DNA of 64,000 nucleotides from Pteria penguin (taxonomy: Eukaryota; Mollusca; Bivalvia; Pterioida; Pteriidae), in the NCBI GenBank assembly GCA_035048485.1, contig CM068588.1:28228769-28292768 (forward strand), in the 5' to 3' direction. A program made the position numbers and the translations under genes. How positions within the stretch are numbered: the first letter of the stretch is position 1; each line of letters starts with the position of its first letter. Under the pieces are notes generated by a model, which had not been told where the DNA came from, made no database searches, and saw nothing but the letters and a program-made list of their open reading frames with translations. Below, piece by piece: positions 22,690-34,384 of the stretch.

Positions 22690-23650
22690 TGCTATCACGA
22701 CTTTTAACAACTTCTGATAGTATCAATGGTTATTGACGTAGCATCTTTATCATATGCAACCACGTGCGGATCTAGCAGAAGAAGGGATTCACGGGGGTCT
22801 GGACCCAATTTGAAATATCTAAAATGCTTTTTACCATTTCCCATACAATTTACTAAAAAATCATAGGTTCGAACTCGCCCAATCCTTGGTTGGACTGTAA
22901 CCCACCCACCCTGAAAAAAAATTCTGGATCCTCTCATTTACAACAAGTATGTTACTGATCTATCGACTGTTATAGCATATCAAAAGAGGGGTGGGGGATC
23001 CCACATTACCGATTTCCGGAGGCCAATGTGTTGGTTAAAAGTTTTGTGACAGTAGCATTTTGGTGTGGTCAGAATCCTGCATACCCTTGATAATGGTCCA
23101 TAATATCCAAGTACAGAACTGCGTGAATGTCTCTCTGGCACATACTTACCATAATGTAGCAACATGAAGAAAAACAACTGGGAATTAATTTTCTATGATT
23201 AAAAAAGATCGGAGTCTCGAGTCCCTGGGAAGGTAGGCATCTGCAAGCTTAACAGTTAATTATACCCTTTAACAATAGTTACGAGTGTTTTGTAACCTCG
23301 TAAATATAAAATCAAACTAGACGCTAATATCACACAGTAACTGACTTCGCCACTCGTGTATTCTAGAGTATTGTAAACGTCCGTCAATTATGAAGATTTA
23401 AGGATAAAGTAAAAAGAAAGAATTGAAAGAATGGGTGGAAATAAGAACAATCTTTAGCACAAAATATTCTTTAGGAAAACTGTGTCAGCCTACAGCAAAT
23501 TAGACTCCTCTCGTGGCTATTATTTCTGAACTTTCAACCCATTAAGGCAAATATAGATACAACTGACGACTGATTTTCAGAAGCATGTTTACAAACATTT
23601 GTGCAGGGGAACCGCCACTAGTTTTGCATGGAATGGGAAACAATGAAAGG
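22690..23650. other. Intergenic flank
   Basis: No gene recognised. It contains satellite-like decayed phrases (GCTATCACGACTTTTAAC at about 22690; CTGATCTATCGACTGTTATAG at about 22956) and a repeat-like block (about 22765-22935) starting GCGGATCTAG and ending CTGGATCCTC. Confidence 0.35.
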
Positions 23651-23666
23651 ACAATAATAATAATAA

Positions 23667-26600
23667 CTAGAAACGAGCTCGTTGCTAAAGCAACGAGTAG
23701 GTTTCACAAGTTAAAGTCGAAGCAGCGAAGCTGAGATCTCCTACTCTAATACAAAATTCTTTTTCACGATCCAGATATCTGATCTTTAGTGATGGTATCC
23801 ACATTGCGCAATCTACTTGCAGAAATTGTAGGTAAGGGCGACTTACATTATACACATTATACTGAAGCCTACATCGCACAATATCGACTACTCTTGACCA
23901 TATATTTGAAACAAGAAACATGTAGGACAATCACACTTAGTACAATCTGCACGTGTAACCTAGATCTTCAGTCCTTACTGCCCGCTTTATGTTGTTTATT
24001 TATTAACTTACGCAAGGTATTTCGCGTGTACAGATGTTTGACCTTGAATCGCTTCTCTGCTGGAATAAACAATTCTCCTCGCGATGAACTTACGCAAGTT
24101 ATTTAGCGTGTACAGATGTTTGACCTTGAATCGTCACTCTGCTGGAATAAACAATTCTCCTCGCGATGGCCTTTAGTAATGCCGCTTTCCCCAATATACA
24201 AAAGAAAGACTTGACAATGTCTCGTATTCCACAGGTAAAGCACTGTAACTGGCGATTAATTCACACACGTTTGAAGTCCTGTATAACAGCGGCGCAGTGC
24301 GAGGTATTAAGCAAGGCAAATTCACCGCGCTTCTCTAATGTGTAATGCCGACGCTCGGAGAAGATTTCTTTATAGCCTTGTTCAGCAGTAGCTCGTAGAA
24401 TGTAAATTTGCTTTTATTTTTCTTTCTTTTTTTTTTTTTGTTTTTTTTTTTTGGGGGGGGGGGGGTTGGCTTTTTTATTTTTTGATTTTTTTTTTTTTGT
24501 TTAAGAATTCGAATGCATAATACTTTCTCAAACTCTATTTTATAGAAAGCACTTTAAATCGCGATTGAATTAATCGCGAGTTACTGCGCCTTGTCCATGG
24601 AAGAAGTCCTATATCACAGCGGTGTCGTGCAAGGTATTAAGCAAGGCAAATTGACCGCGCTTCTGAAGATATGTTTATTGCGTTGTTCATCAGTAGAGTG
24701 CCCAAAATTTGATTTTTGTTTAAGAAATCGAAATCAAAATGCTTTCTCAAACTCTTGTTTTTATAATTTGTTCATACGACGAATAAAAAATACTTGAAAG
24801 TTACGCAAGTAAGATATTTTTATAAAAAAATCTTTAAATTGCTCACTTTCAAATACCGGGAAACATGTTTCATAGTAAAATCGTTACGGAAAATCGTTTC
24901 GTAATGTTTTGGAAACTAAAAGACTAAAAATAAGACAGTTTTGAACATTACGTAATTTTTAAAAAACTTTAAATTGAAATAGAGGCCAAACTAAAAGAGA
25001 TAGATAATATCGGCCGATGAAAGTTCTAAAGATATGAACCTAGAGAACATAACAGTGAAAATTTGAGAGATCTACCATTAAAACTAAAAGCTACATACGC
25101 GAAAATCGAAAAATATTAAATCTTACGTAATTCTCTTAAAACGTCGTATATTTCGAAAAATTTTTTCATTAAACGGGAGTATGTGTCTGTGAGAATGAAT
25201 AGCCGAAAGATGAAATTTCAAAGTAAAGAGTCGGTAGATACCCTCATTCCCTATCATGCTACCAATTTTCACATCTCTACCTTCTTTAATAAGCGAGCTT
25301 TAGCTGAAACCATTTCATTAAACATTAATGAACTTTATGTGACGTTGAAAGCATCACTTTAAAGGGGGTTGTCGTGTTTAAACCTAAATAACTCGAAAAC
25401 GGTAAGAGTTAGCGAAAATTTGATGGCAATGTTATGCATATAAATTTTCGCGCAGAATCGATTGCAACAATCCCCGATTCGATAAGATGAAAATTAATGG
25501 AGTTATGACGTCATTTACAAAGTATGACGTCATTTTCAGGAATTTGGTACCATGCCAATTCCCTTTTGTCAGTCGGTAGATATTTGCATTTTCTTTTATG
25601 CTATCAAATTTCATACCTCTAGCTTTATCAATAAGCGAGACACAGGTACCTGAAGTTTTAAATTGTATTTTCAGGAAAGGCCAAACACTGAACTTTGACC
25701 GCAAATATCTCGAAAACGGTAAGAGATATCGAAAATCTGAGACCAGACCTTTCTCCTTTAACTACTTTTTCACGCAGAATCGATTGCAACAATCCCCGAT
25801 TCGATACGATGAAAAATAAGGGAGTTATGACGTCATTTAGAAAAGTATGACGTCATTTTCAGGAATTTGGCACCTTGCCAATTCCCTTTTGTCAGTCGGT
25901 AGATATTTGCATTCTCTTTTATGCTACCAAATTTCATACCTCTAGCTTTATCAATAAGCGAGACACAGGTACCTGAAGTTTTAAATTGTATTTTCAGGAA
26001 AGGCCAAACACTGAACTTTGACCGCAAATATCTCGAAAACGGTAAGAGATATCGAAATTCTGTTGCTGGTATTTACCATTTTACTTTTTCACGCAGAATC
26101 GATTCCAACCGTCCCCGCCTCGATCCGATGAAAAATAAGGGAGATATGACGTCATTTACAAAGTATGACGTCATTTTCAGGAATTTGGCTCCATGCCAAA
26201 TTCCTCTTGTCAGTCGGTAGATATTCTCAATCTCTATCATGCTACCAAATTTCACACCTCTATCTTCCTCAATAAGCGAGCTATAGGCGAAAACATTTCA
26301 TGAATAATTAATGAGTGTTGATGACGTCACAAACATCACTTTAAAGGGGGTTGTCGTGTTCAAACGCAAATAACTCGAGAACCGTAAGAGTTAGCGAAAA
26401 TCTGAGAACACTTTACTAGTAGGTATTTGAACGCTCTATCGAATGGAAGAAACCCGATCAAAATCCGACTGCAAATAAAGTCGCTAGACCTTGCCAAAGA
26501 TTTGATTCGAAAATTTTCAATAATTTCAAAAATATTGGCAGCATGCCATTTTCATTCTAGAGGTAGATTAAGAATGTGGAAACATGTTTAGATATAAAAT

Positions 26601-27129
26601 TTCATGCCGATATCTCATTTAATAAGAGAGATATTAACGTATGAATATTTAATTAGCTTTGATGACGTCATAGCGAATTTTCCCACGCTCATTGTGACTT
26701 TATTTATGGTCCGATTTCAAAAATTTTTCATATTCCAAATCAGACCATTAAAATCTTTCATCCTACTGTCTAAAATCTAAGATTGAAATATTTTTTTTGA
26801 AATGAAAACAATCGGGTCAAGGTCAACTTTTTCGGGGTAGAGCTACGAAATTGACGCAGTGACATAAAATCTTGCATCTCCTTTTCTGATTCGAATGCTG
26901 AAAATTTCATTCCAATCGGACAAATAATAAGGAAGATATAGCGATTCAAAATTTTGGCGTCGTAGGTGGCGCTGCGCGCTTATAAGCGGTAATTTAGAAA
27001 ATTAAAAAAATCAAATCTTGAAAATTTAATTTCGAATCGAACACTGAAAACAGAATAGTAATATCTTTAATAATGAGTGATTTCTGAGCGGTCACAAAAA
27101 AAAAAACGGATGAAGAATAATAATAATAA
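23667..27129 (-). mobile_element. Element A copy 1, outermost, body (its end lies at 37964-38013)
   Basis: Minus-strand 3' terminus: stem CTCGTTGC/GCAACGAG (23678-23697, loop TAAA), then CTCGTTT, then CTAG (23667-23670), then host T. The 13-mer AGGTTTCACAAGT lies just inside (about 23699). The body contains an 83-bp duplication around 24020-24170, a T/G homopolymer tract (24410-24500), four ~320-340-bp modules (25220-26300), and eight TGACGTCA sites. It ends in GGATGAAGAATAATAATAAT where A2 begins. Period to A2 is 3,463 bp. Noncoding. Confidence 0.8.
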
Positions 27130-27894
27130 CTAGAAACGAGCTCGTTGCTAAAGCAACGAGTAGGTTTCACAAGTTAAAGTCGAAGCAGCGAAGCTGAGAT
27201 CTCCTACTCTAATACAAAATTCTTTTTCACGATCCAGATATCTGATCTTTAGTGATGGTATCCACATTGCGCAATCTACTTGCAGAAATTGTAGGTAACG
27301 GCGACTTACATTATACACATTATACTGAAGCCTACATCGCACAATATCGACTACTCTTGACCATATATTTGAAACAAGAAACATGTAGGACAATCACACT
27401 TAGTACAATCTGCACGTGTAACCTACATCTTCAGTCCTTACTGCCCGCTTTATGTTGTTTATTTATTAACTTACGCAAGGTATTTCGCGTGTACAGATGT
27501 TTGACCTTGAATCGCTTCTCTGCTGGAATAAACAATTCTCCTCGCGATGAACTTACGCAAGTTATTTCGCGTGTACAGATGTTTGACCTTGAATCGCCAC
27601 TCTGCTGGAATAAACAATTCTCCTCGCGATGGCCTTTAGTAATGCCGCTTTCCCCAATATACAAAAGAAAGACTTGACAATGTCTCGTATTCCACAGGTA
27701 AAGCACTGTAACTGGCGATTAATTCACACACGTTTGAAGTCCTGTATAACAGCGGCGCAGTGCGAGGTATTAAGCAAGGCAAATTCACCGCGCTTCTCTA
27801 ATGTGTAATGCCGACGCTCGGAGAAGATGTCTTTATAGCCTTGTTCAGCAGTAGCTCGTAGAATGTAAATTTGCTTTTTTTTTCTTTTTTTGTT

Positions 27895-27925
<31 letters not shown>

Positions 27926-30576
27926 TTTTTTTGGGTTTTTTTTTTGTTTAAGAATTCGTATGCATAATACTTTCTCAAACTCTATTTTATAGAAAGCACT
28001 TTAAATCGCGATTGAATTAATCGCGAGTTACTGCGCCTTGTCCATGGAAGAAGTCCTATATCACAGCGGTGTCGTGCAAGGTATTAAGCAAGGCAAATTG
28101 ACCGCGCTTCTGAAGATATGTTTATTGCGTTGTTCATCAGTAGAGTGCCCAAAATTTGATTTTTGTTTAAGAAATCGAAATCAAAATGCTTTCTCAAACT
28201 CTTGTTTTTATAATTTGTTCATACGACGAATAAAAAATACTTGAAAGTTACGCAAGTAAGATATTTTTATAAAAAAATCTTTAAATTGCTCACTTTCAAA
28301 TACCGGGAAACATGTTTCATAGTAAAATCGTTACGGAAAATCGTTTCGTAATGTTTTGGAAACTAAAAGACTAAAAATAAGACAGTTTTGAACATTACGT
28401 AATTTTTAAAAAACTTTAAATTGAAATAGAGGCCAAACTAAAAGAGATAGATAATATCGGCCGATGAAAGTTCTAAAGCTATGAACCTAGAGAACATAAC
28501 AGTGAAAATTTGAGAGATCTACCATTAAAACTAAAAGCTACATACGCGAAAATCGAAAAATATTAAATCTTACGTAATTCTCTTAAAACGTCGTATATTT
28601 CGAAAATTTTTTTCATTAAACGGGAGTATGTGTCTGTGAGAATGAATAGCCGAAAGATGAAATTTCAAAGTAAAGAGTCGGTAGATACCCTCATTCCCTA
28701 TCATGCTACCAATTTTCACATCTCTACCTTCTTTAATAAGCGAGCTTTAGCTGAAACCATTTCATTAAACATTAATGAACTTTATGTGACGTTGAAAGCA
28801 TCACTTTAAAGGGGGTTGTCGTGTTTAAACCTAAATAACTCGAAAACGGTAAGAGTTAGCGAAAATTTGATGGCAATATTATGCATATAAATTTTCGCGC
28901 AGAATCGGTTGCAACAATCCCCGATTCGATAAGATGAAAATTAATGGAGTTATGACGTCATTTACAAAGTATGACGTCATTTTCAGGAATTTGGCACCTT
29001 GCCAATTCCCTTTTGTCAGTCGGTAGATATTTGCATTCTCTTTTATGCTACCAAATTTCATACCTCTAGCTTTATCAATAAGCGAGACACAGGTACCTGA
29101 AGTTTTAAATTGTATTTTCAGGAAAGGCCAAACACTGAACTTTGACCGCAAATATCTCGAAAACGGTAAGAGATATCGAAAATCTGAGACCAGACCTTTT
29201 CCCTTTAACTACTTTTTCACGCAGAATCGATTGCAACAATCCCCGATTCGATACGATGAAAAATAAGGGAGTTATGACGTCATTTAGAAAAGTATGACGT
29301 CATTTTCAGGAATTTGGCACCTTGCCAATTCCCTTTTGTCAGTCGGTAGATATTTGCATTCTCTTTTATGCTACCAAATTTCATACCTCTAGCTTTATCA
29401 ATAAGCGAGACACAGGTACCTGAAGTTTTAAATTGTATTTTCAGGAAAGGCCAAACACTGAACTTTGACCGCAAATATCTCGAAAACGGTAAGAGATATC
29501 GAAATTCTGTTGCTGGTATTTACCATTTTACTTTTTCACGCAGAATCGATTCCAACCCTCCCCGCCTCGATCCGATGAAAAATAAGGGAGATATGACGTC
29601 ATTTACAAAGTATGACGTCATTTTCAGGAATTTGGCTCCATGCCAAATTCCTCTTGTCAGTCGGTAGATATTCTCAATCTCTATCATGCTACCAAATTTC
29701 ACACCTCTATCTTCCTCAATAAGCGAGCTATAGGCGAAAACATTTCATGAATAATTAATGAGTGTTGATGACGTCACAAACATCACTTTAAAGGGGGTTG
29801 TCGTGTTCAAACGCAAATAACTCGAGAACCGTAAGAGTTAGCGAAAATCTGAGAACACTTTACTGGTAGGTATTTGAACGCTCTATCGAATGGAAGAAAC
29901 CCGATCAAAATCCGACTGCAAATAAAGTCGCTAGACCTTGCCAAAGATTTGATTCGAAAATTTTCAATAATTTCAAAAATATTGGCAGCATGCCATTTTC
30001 ATTCTAGAGGTAGATTAAGAATGTGGAAACATGTTTAGATATAAAATTTCATGCCGATATCTCATTTAATAAGAGAGATATTAACGTATGAATATTTAAT
30101 TAGCTTTGATGACGTCATAGCGAATTTTCCCACGCTCATTGTGACTTTATTTATGGTCCGATTTCAAAAATTTTTCATATTCCAAATCAGACCATTAAAA
30201 TCTTTCATCCTACTGTCTAAAATCTAAGATTGAAATATTTTTTTTTAAATGAAAACAATCGGGTCAAGGTCAACTTTTTCGGGGTAGAGCTACGAAATTG
30301 ACGCAGTGACATAAAATCTTGCATCTCCTTTTCTGAATCGAATGCTGAAAATTTCATTCCAATCGGACAAATAATAAGGAAGATATAGCGATTCAAAATT
30401 TTGGCGTCGTAGGTGGCGCTGCGCGCTTATAAGCGGTAATTTAGAAAATTAAAAAAATCAAATCTTGAAAATTTATTTTCGAATCGAACACTGAAAACAG
30501 AATAGTAATATCTTTAATAATGAGTGATTTCTGAGCCGTCACAAAAAAAAAAACGGATGAAGAATAATAATAATAA
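27130..30576 (-). mobile_element. Element A copy 2, body (its end lies at 32333-32391)
   Basis: Nearly identical to A1 over its whole length (CTAG at 27130-27133). It differs mainly in its longer poly-G run (about 27904-27926) and scattered substitutions. It is interrupted by element B in the terminal AAT tract: the sequence resumes after B with AATAATAAGAAAAGACAGTA and the A end hairpin, exactly as in uninterrupted copy A4. Confidence 0.8.
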
Positions 30577-32332
30577 CTAGAGCTTACCTGTTGCCGAGGC
30601 AACAGGGCGGGTCTTCCTCTCTCGAAAGAAAAAAGAAAAATAAGTAGATAGAAAGAAGGAAAGAAAGAAAAAAGATCAGGAGAATGACTTAAATGTACTT
30701 TACACACAAAAATACCCCCCCCCCCAAAAAAAAAACCCCAAGCAATCAAATTCATTAATAATTAAAATTGAAAAAAGTATTATCTAGAGGAAATAAATCG
30801 AAAATCAAGTTAAAGAAATCATACATATTACGGCTCTCCATTATAACAGTCGATTAAACATTCCACGGACAAAGCGCCGTAACTCTCGATTGGATTAATC
30901 ACGATTGAATTAATCGCGAGTTACTGCGCTTTCCCCGTGACTATCATACACGTTTGAAGTCGGTATTTAGCAAGGGAAATTCACCGCGCTTCTCTTAGAT
31001 GTAATCCCGACGCTCGGACAAGATTTTTTCATTGCCTTGTTCATCAGTAGCGGGTAGAGTGCAAAAAATGTGATTTTTGTTTAAGAATTCGAATTCAAAA
31101 TACATTCTCAAACTCTCCTTTTTGTACTTTGTTAATACGACAAATAAGAAAAAACATGAAAGTTACGCAAATAAGATATTTTTTTTTAATCTTCCAAATC
31201 ACTCACTTTCAAATACTGAGAGACATGTTTCATACTAAAATCGGTACGGAAAATCGTTTGGTAATGTTCTGAAAACGATAAGACTAAAAATAAAATGTTT
31301 TTGCAAATTACGTAATTATTTAAAAACTTTAAATTGAAATAGCGGCCAAACTAAAAGAGATAGATATTATCGGCCGATGAATTTTGTAAAGATATGAACC
31401 TAGAAAATATGATAGTTCAAATTTGGATAGTGTAGCATTAAAAATAAGCTATATAGTAGAGAATTTAAAATTTCACTAATTGTTACGTAATGGTTTTAAA
31501 AACTTTCATTTTTAAACTTATTTTTTACTTAAACGGGTAACAGTGCCTGTGAAAATTTATAGACACAATATGAAGTGTGTATATAAAACCGTTTCTCAGA
31601 AAATGGAATTGAAAAATCGGGGTGAAATTTCGGCGTTTTAAGACCCTCACTCGATAGGGTTGTCCGACGATAGAGGGAAGGGGGCTAATATTTCGATGTT
31701 TTTGAAAATATAATTCAAAAGCACTAACCCTTCTCCGTCGCTGATTGAATTTTGGTGATCATATGATAAAAACTAAGAAAGTTACGAAGCAATTACGTAA
31801 CTAACCAAATTTGTGAAAAACTTAAATTTCTCAATTAAAAATGCATTTCAAATATTAAAAGAAACTTTTTTACCATGAAATTGACATTCTAAATCGTTTT
31901 GTACCATTTTTAAAAAGCTTAGTTTAAAAACAACGAAGTTTAAAAATTACGTAATTTTTAAATTTAAATAATGGCTTAACCGTTAAATGTAGATAATCGG
32001 CGTTGATTTCATTCTCAAAATTACACCTGTCAAATTTAAGAATGAAAAGTTGAGGAATCTATCTTAAATAATAAACTTGTTTCTGAGAAAATAAAAAAAT
32101 TAAACCTATTACGTAATTTCCTTTAAAACCATAATAGTTTAATATTTTTTCTTATCAATCAATTTCCCCTGGCTCATCAAGCCAATAGCCGCGATAAAAA
32201 GATTGTTGGTTAAGCCATTTTTGAGAAAAATGCAGTCAAAGTGCTGAGAAAAAGAATAATAATAATAATAACAAATGTAAAGAAAAAACATCACAATAAC
32301 AGAAGGGTCTTCCGATGGAATCGGAAGACCCT
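30577..32332 (-). mobile_element. Element B, complete 1.76-kb Helitron-like element
   Basis: Minus-strand 3' end: stem CCTGTTGCC/GGCAACAGG (30587-30606, loop GA), then TAAGCT, then CTAG, then T. Its opposite end is a 13-bp-stem hairpin AGGGTCTTCCGAT/ATCGGAAGACCCT (32304-32332). The word GGGTCTTCC occurs both in that hairpin and directly inside the first hairpin (about 30609). About 600 bp (30895-31500) is homologous to A (24555-25140), while the rest differs. Contains a C/A homopolymer tract at 30715-30736. Noncoding. Confidence 0.78.
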
Positions 32333-32362
32333 AATAATAAGAAAAGACAGTAGAATAATAAA

Positions 32363-32391
32363 AGGTTTCACAAGTGAAACTTGTGAAACCT
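32363..32391. repeat. A-type end hairpin closing copy A2
   Basis: A perfect 13-bp stem AGGTTTCACAAGT/ACTTGTGAAACCT with loop GAA. It is preceded by AAGAAAAGACAGTAGAATAA and followed by AATAATAATAAG, then the start of A3. The 13-mer also lies next to the opposite terminus of every A copy. Confidence 0.85.
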
Positions 32392-32404
32392 AATAATAAT
32401 AAGA

Positions 32405-34384
32405 CTAGAAACGAGCTCGTTGCTAAAGCAACGAGTAGGTTTCACAAGTTAAAGTCGAAGCAGCGAAGCTGAGATCTCCTACTCTAATACAAAATTCTTT
32501 TTCACGATCCAGATATCTGATCTTTAGTGATGGTATCCACATTGCGCAATCTACTTGCAGAAATTGTAGGTAACGGCGACTTACATTATACACATTATAC
32601 TGAAGCCTACATCGCACAATATCGACTACTCTTGACCATATATTTGAAACAAGAAACACTTAGTACAATCTGCACGTGTAACCTAGATCTTCAGTCCTTA
32701 CTGCCCGCTTTATGTTGTTTATTTATTAACTTACGCAAGGTATTTCGCGTGTACAGATGTTTGACCTTGAATCGCCTCTCTGCTGGAATATACTTTTCTC
32801 CTCGCGATGCCAATTCCCTTTTGTCAGTCGGTAGATATTTGCATTCTCTTTTATGCTACCAAATTTCATACCTCTAGCTTTATCAATAAGCGAGACACAG
32901 GTACCTGAAGTTTTAAATTGTATTTTCAGGAAAGGCCAAACACTGAACTTTGACCGCAAATATCTCGAAAACGGTAAGAGATATCGAAAATCTGAGACCA
33001 GACCTTTCTCCTTTAACTACTTTTTCACGCAGAATCGATTGCAACAATCCCCGATTCGATACGATGAAAAATAAGGGAGTTATGACGTCATTTAGAAAAG
33101 TATGACGTCATTTTCAGGAATTTGGCACCTTGCCAATTCCCTTTTGTCAGTCGGTAGATATTTGCATTCTCTTTTATGCTACCAAATTTCATACCTCTAG
33201 CTTTATCAATAAGCGAGACACAGGTACCTGAACTTTTAAATTGTATTTTCAGGAAAGGCCAAACACTGAACTTTGACCGCAAATATCTCGAAAACGGTAA
33301 GAGATATCGAAATTCTGTTGCTGGTATTTACCATTTTACTTTTTCACGCAGAATCGATTCCAACCGTCCCCGCCTCGATCCGATGAAAAATAAGGGAGAT
33401 ATGACGTCATTTACAAAGTATGACGTCATTTTCAGGAATTTGGCTCCATGCCAAATTCCTCTTGTCAGTCGGTAGATATTCTCAATCTCTATCATGCTAC
33501 CAAATTTCACACCTCTATCTTCCTCAATAAGCGAGCTATAGGCGAAAACATTTCATGAATAATTAATGAGTGTTGATGACGTCACAAACATCACTTTAAA
33601 GGGGGTTGTCGTGTTCAAACGCAAATAACTCGAGAACCGTAAGAGTTAGCGAAAATCTGAGAACACTCTACTGGTAGGTATTTGAACGCTTTATCGAATG
33701 GAAGAAAGCCGATCAAAATCCGACTGCAAATAAAGTCGCTAGACCTTGCCAAAGATTTGATTCGAAAATTTTCAATAATTTCAAAAATATTGGCAGCATG
33801 CCATTTTCATTCTAGAGGTAGATTAAGAATGTGGAAACATGTTTAGATATAAAATTTCATGCCGATATCTCATTTAATAAGAGAGATATTAACGTATGAA
33901 TATTTAATTAGCTTTGATGACGTCATAGCGAATTTTCCCACGCTCATTGTGACTTTATTTATGGTCCGATTTCAAAAATTTTTCATATTCCAAATCAGAC
34001 CATTAAAATCTTTCATCCTACTGTCTAAAATCTAAGATTGAAATATTTTTTTTGAAATGAAAACAATCGGGTCAAGGTCAACTTTTTCGGGGTAGAGCTA
34101 CGAAATTGACGCAGTAACATAAAATCTTGCATCTCCTTTTCTGAATCGAATGCTGAAAATTTCATTCCAATCGGACAAATAATAAGGAAGATATAGCGAT
34201 TCAAAATTTTGGCGTCGTAGGTGGCGCTGCGCGCTTATAAGCGGTAATTTAGAAAATTAAAAAAATCAAATCTTGAAAATTTAATTTCGAATCGAACACT
34301 GAAAACAGAATAGTAATATCTTTAATAATGAGTGATTTCTGAGCCGTCACAAAAAAAAAAACGGATGAAGAATAATAATAATAA
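32405..34384 (-). mobile_element. Element A copy 3, internally deleted (1,980 bp)
   Basis: CTAG at 32405-32408. It matches A1 up to the CTCCTCGCGATG phrase (about 32810), then jumps about 1.5 kb to the CCAATTCCCTTTTGTCAGTC module. It shares diagnostic substitutions with A4 (GAACTTTTAAATTG at 33229 and 36680; GAAAGCCGATC), so A3 and A4 are the closest pair. Its closing hairpin is inferred to be 37934-37962. Confidence 0.78.
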
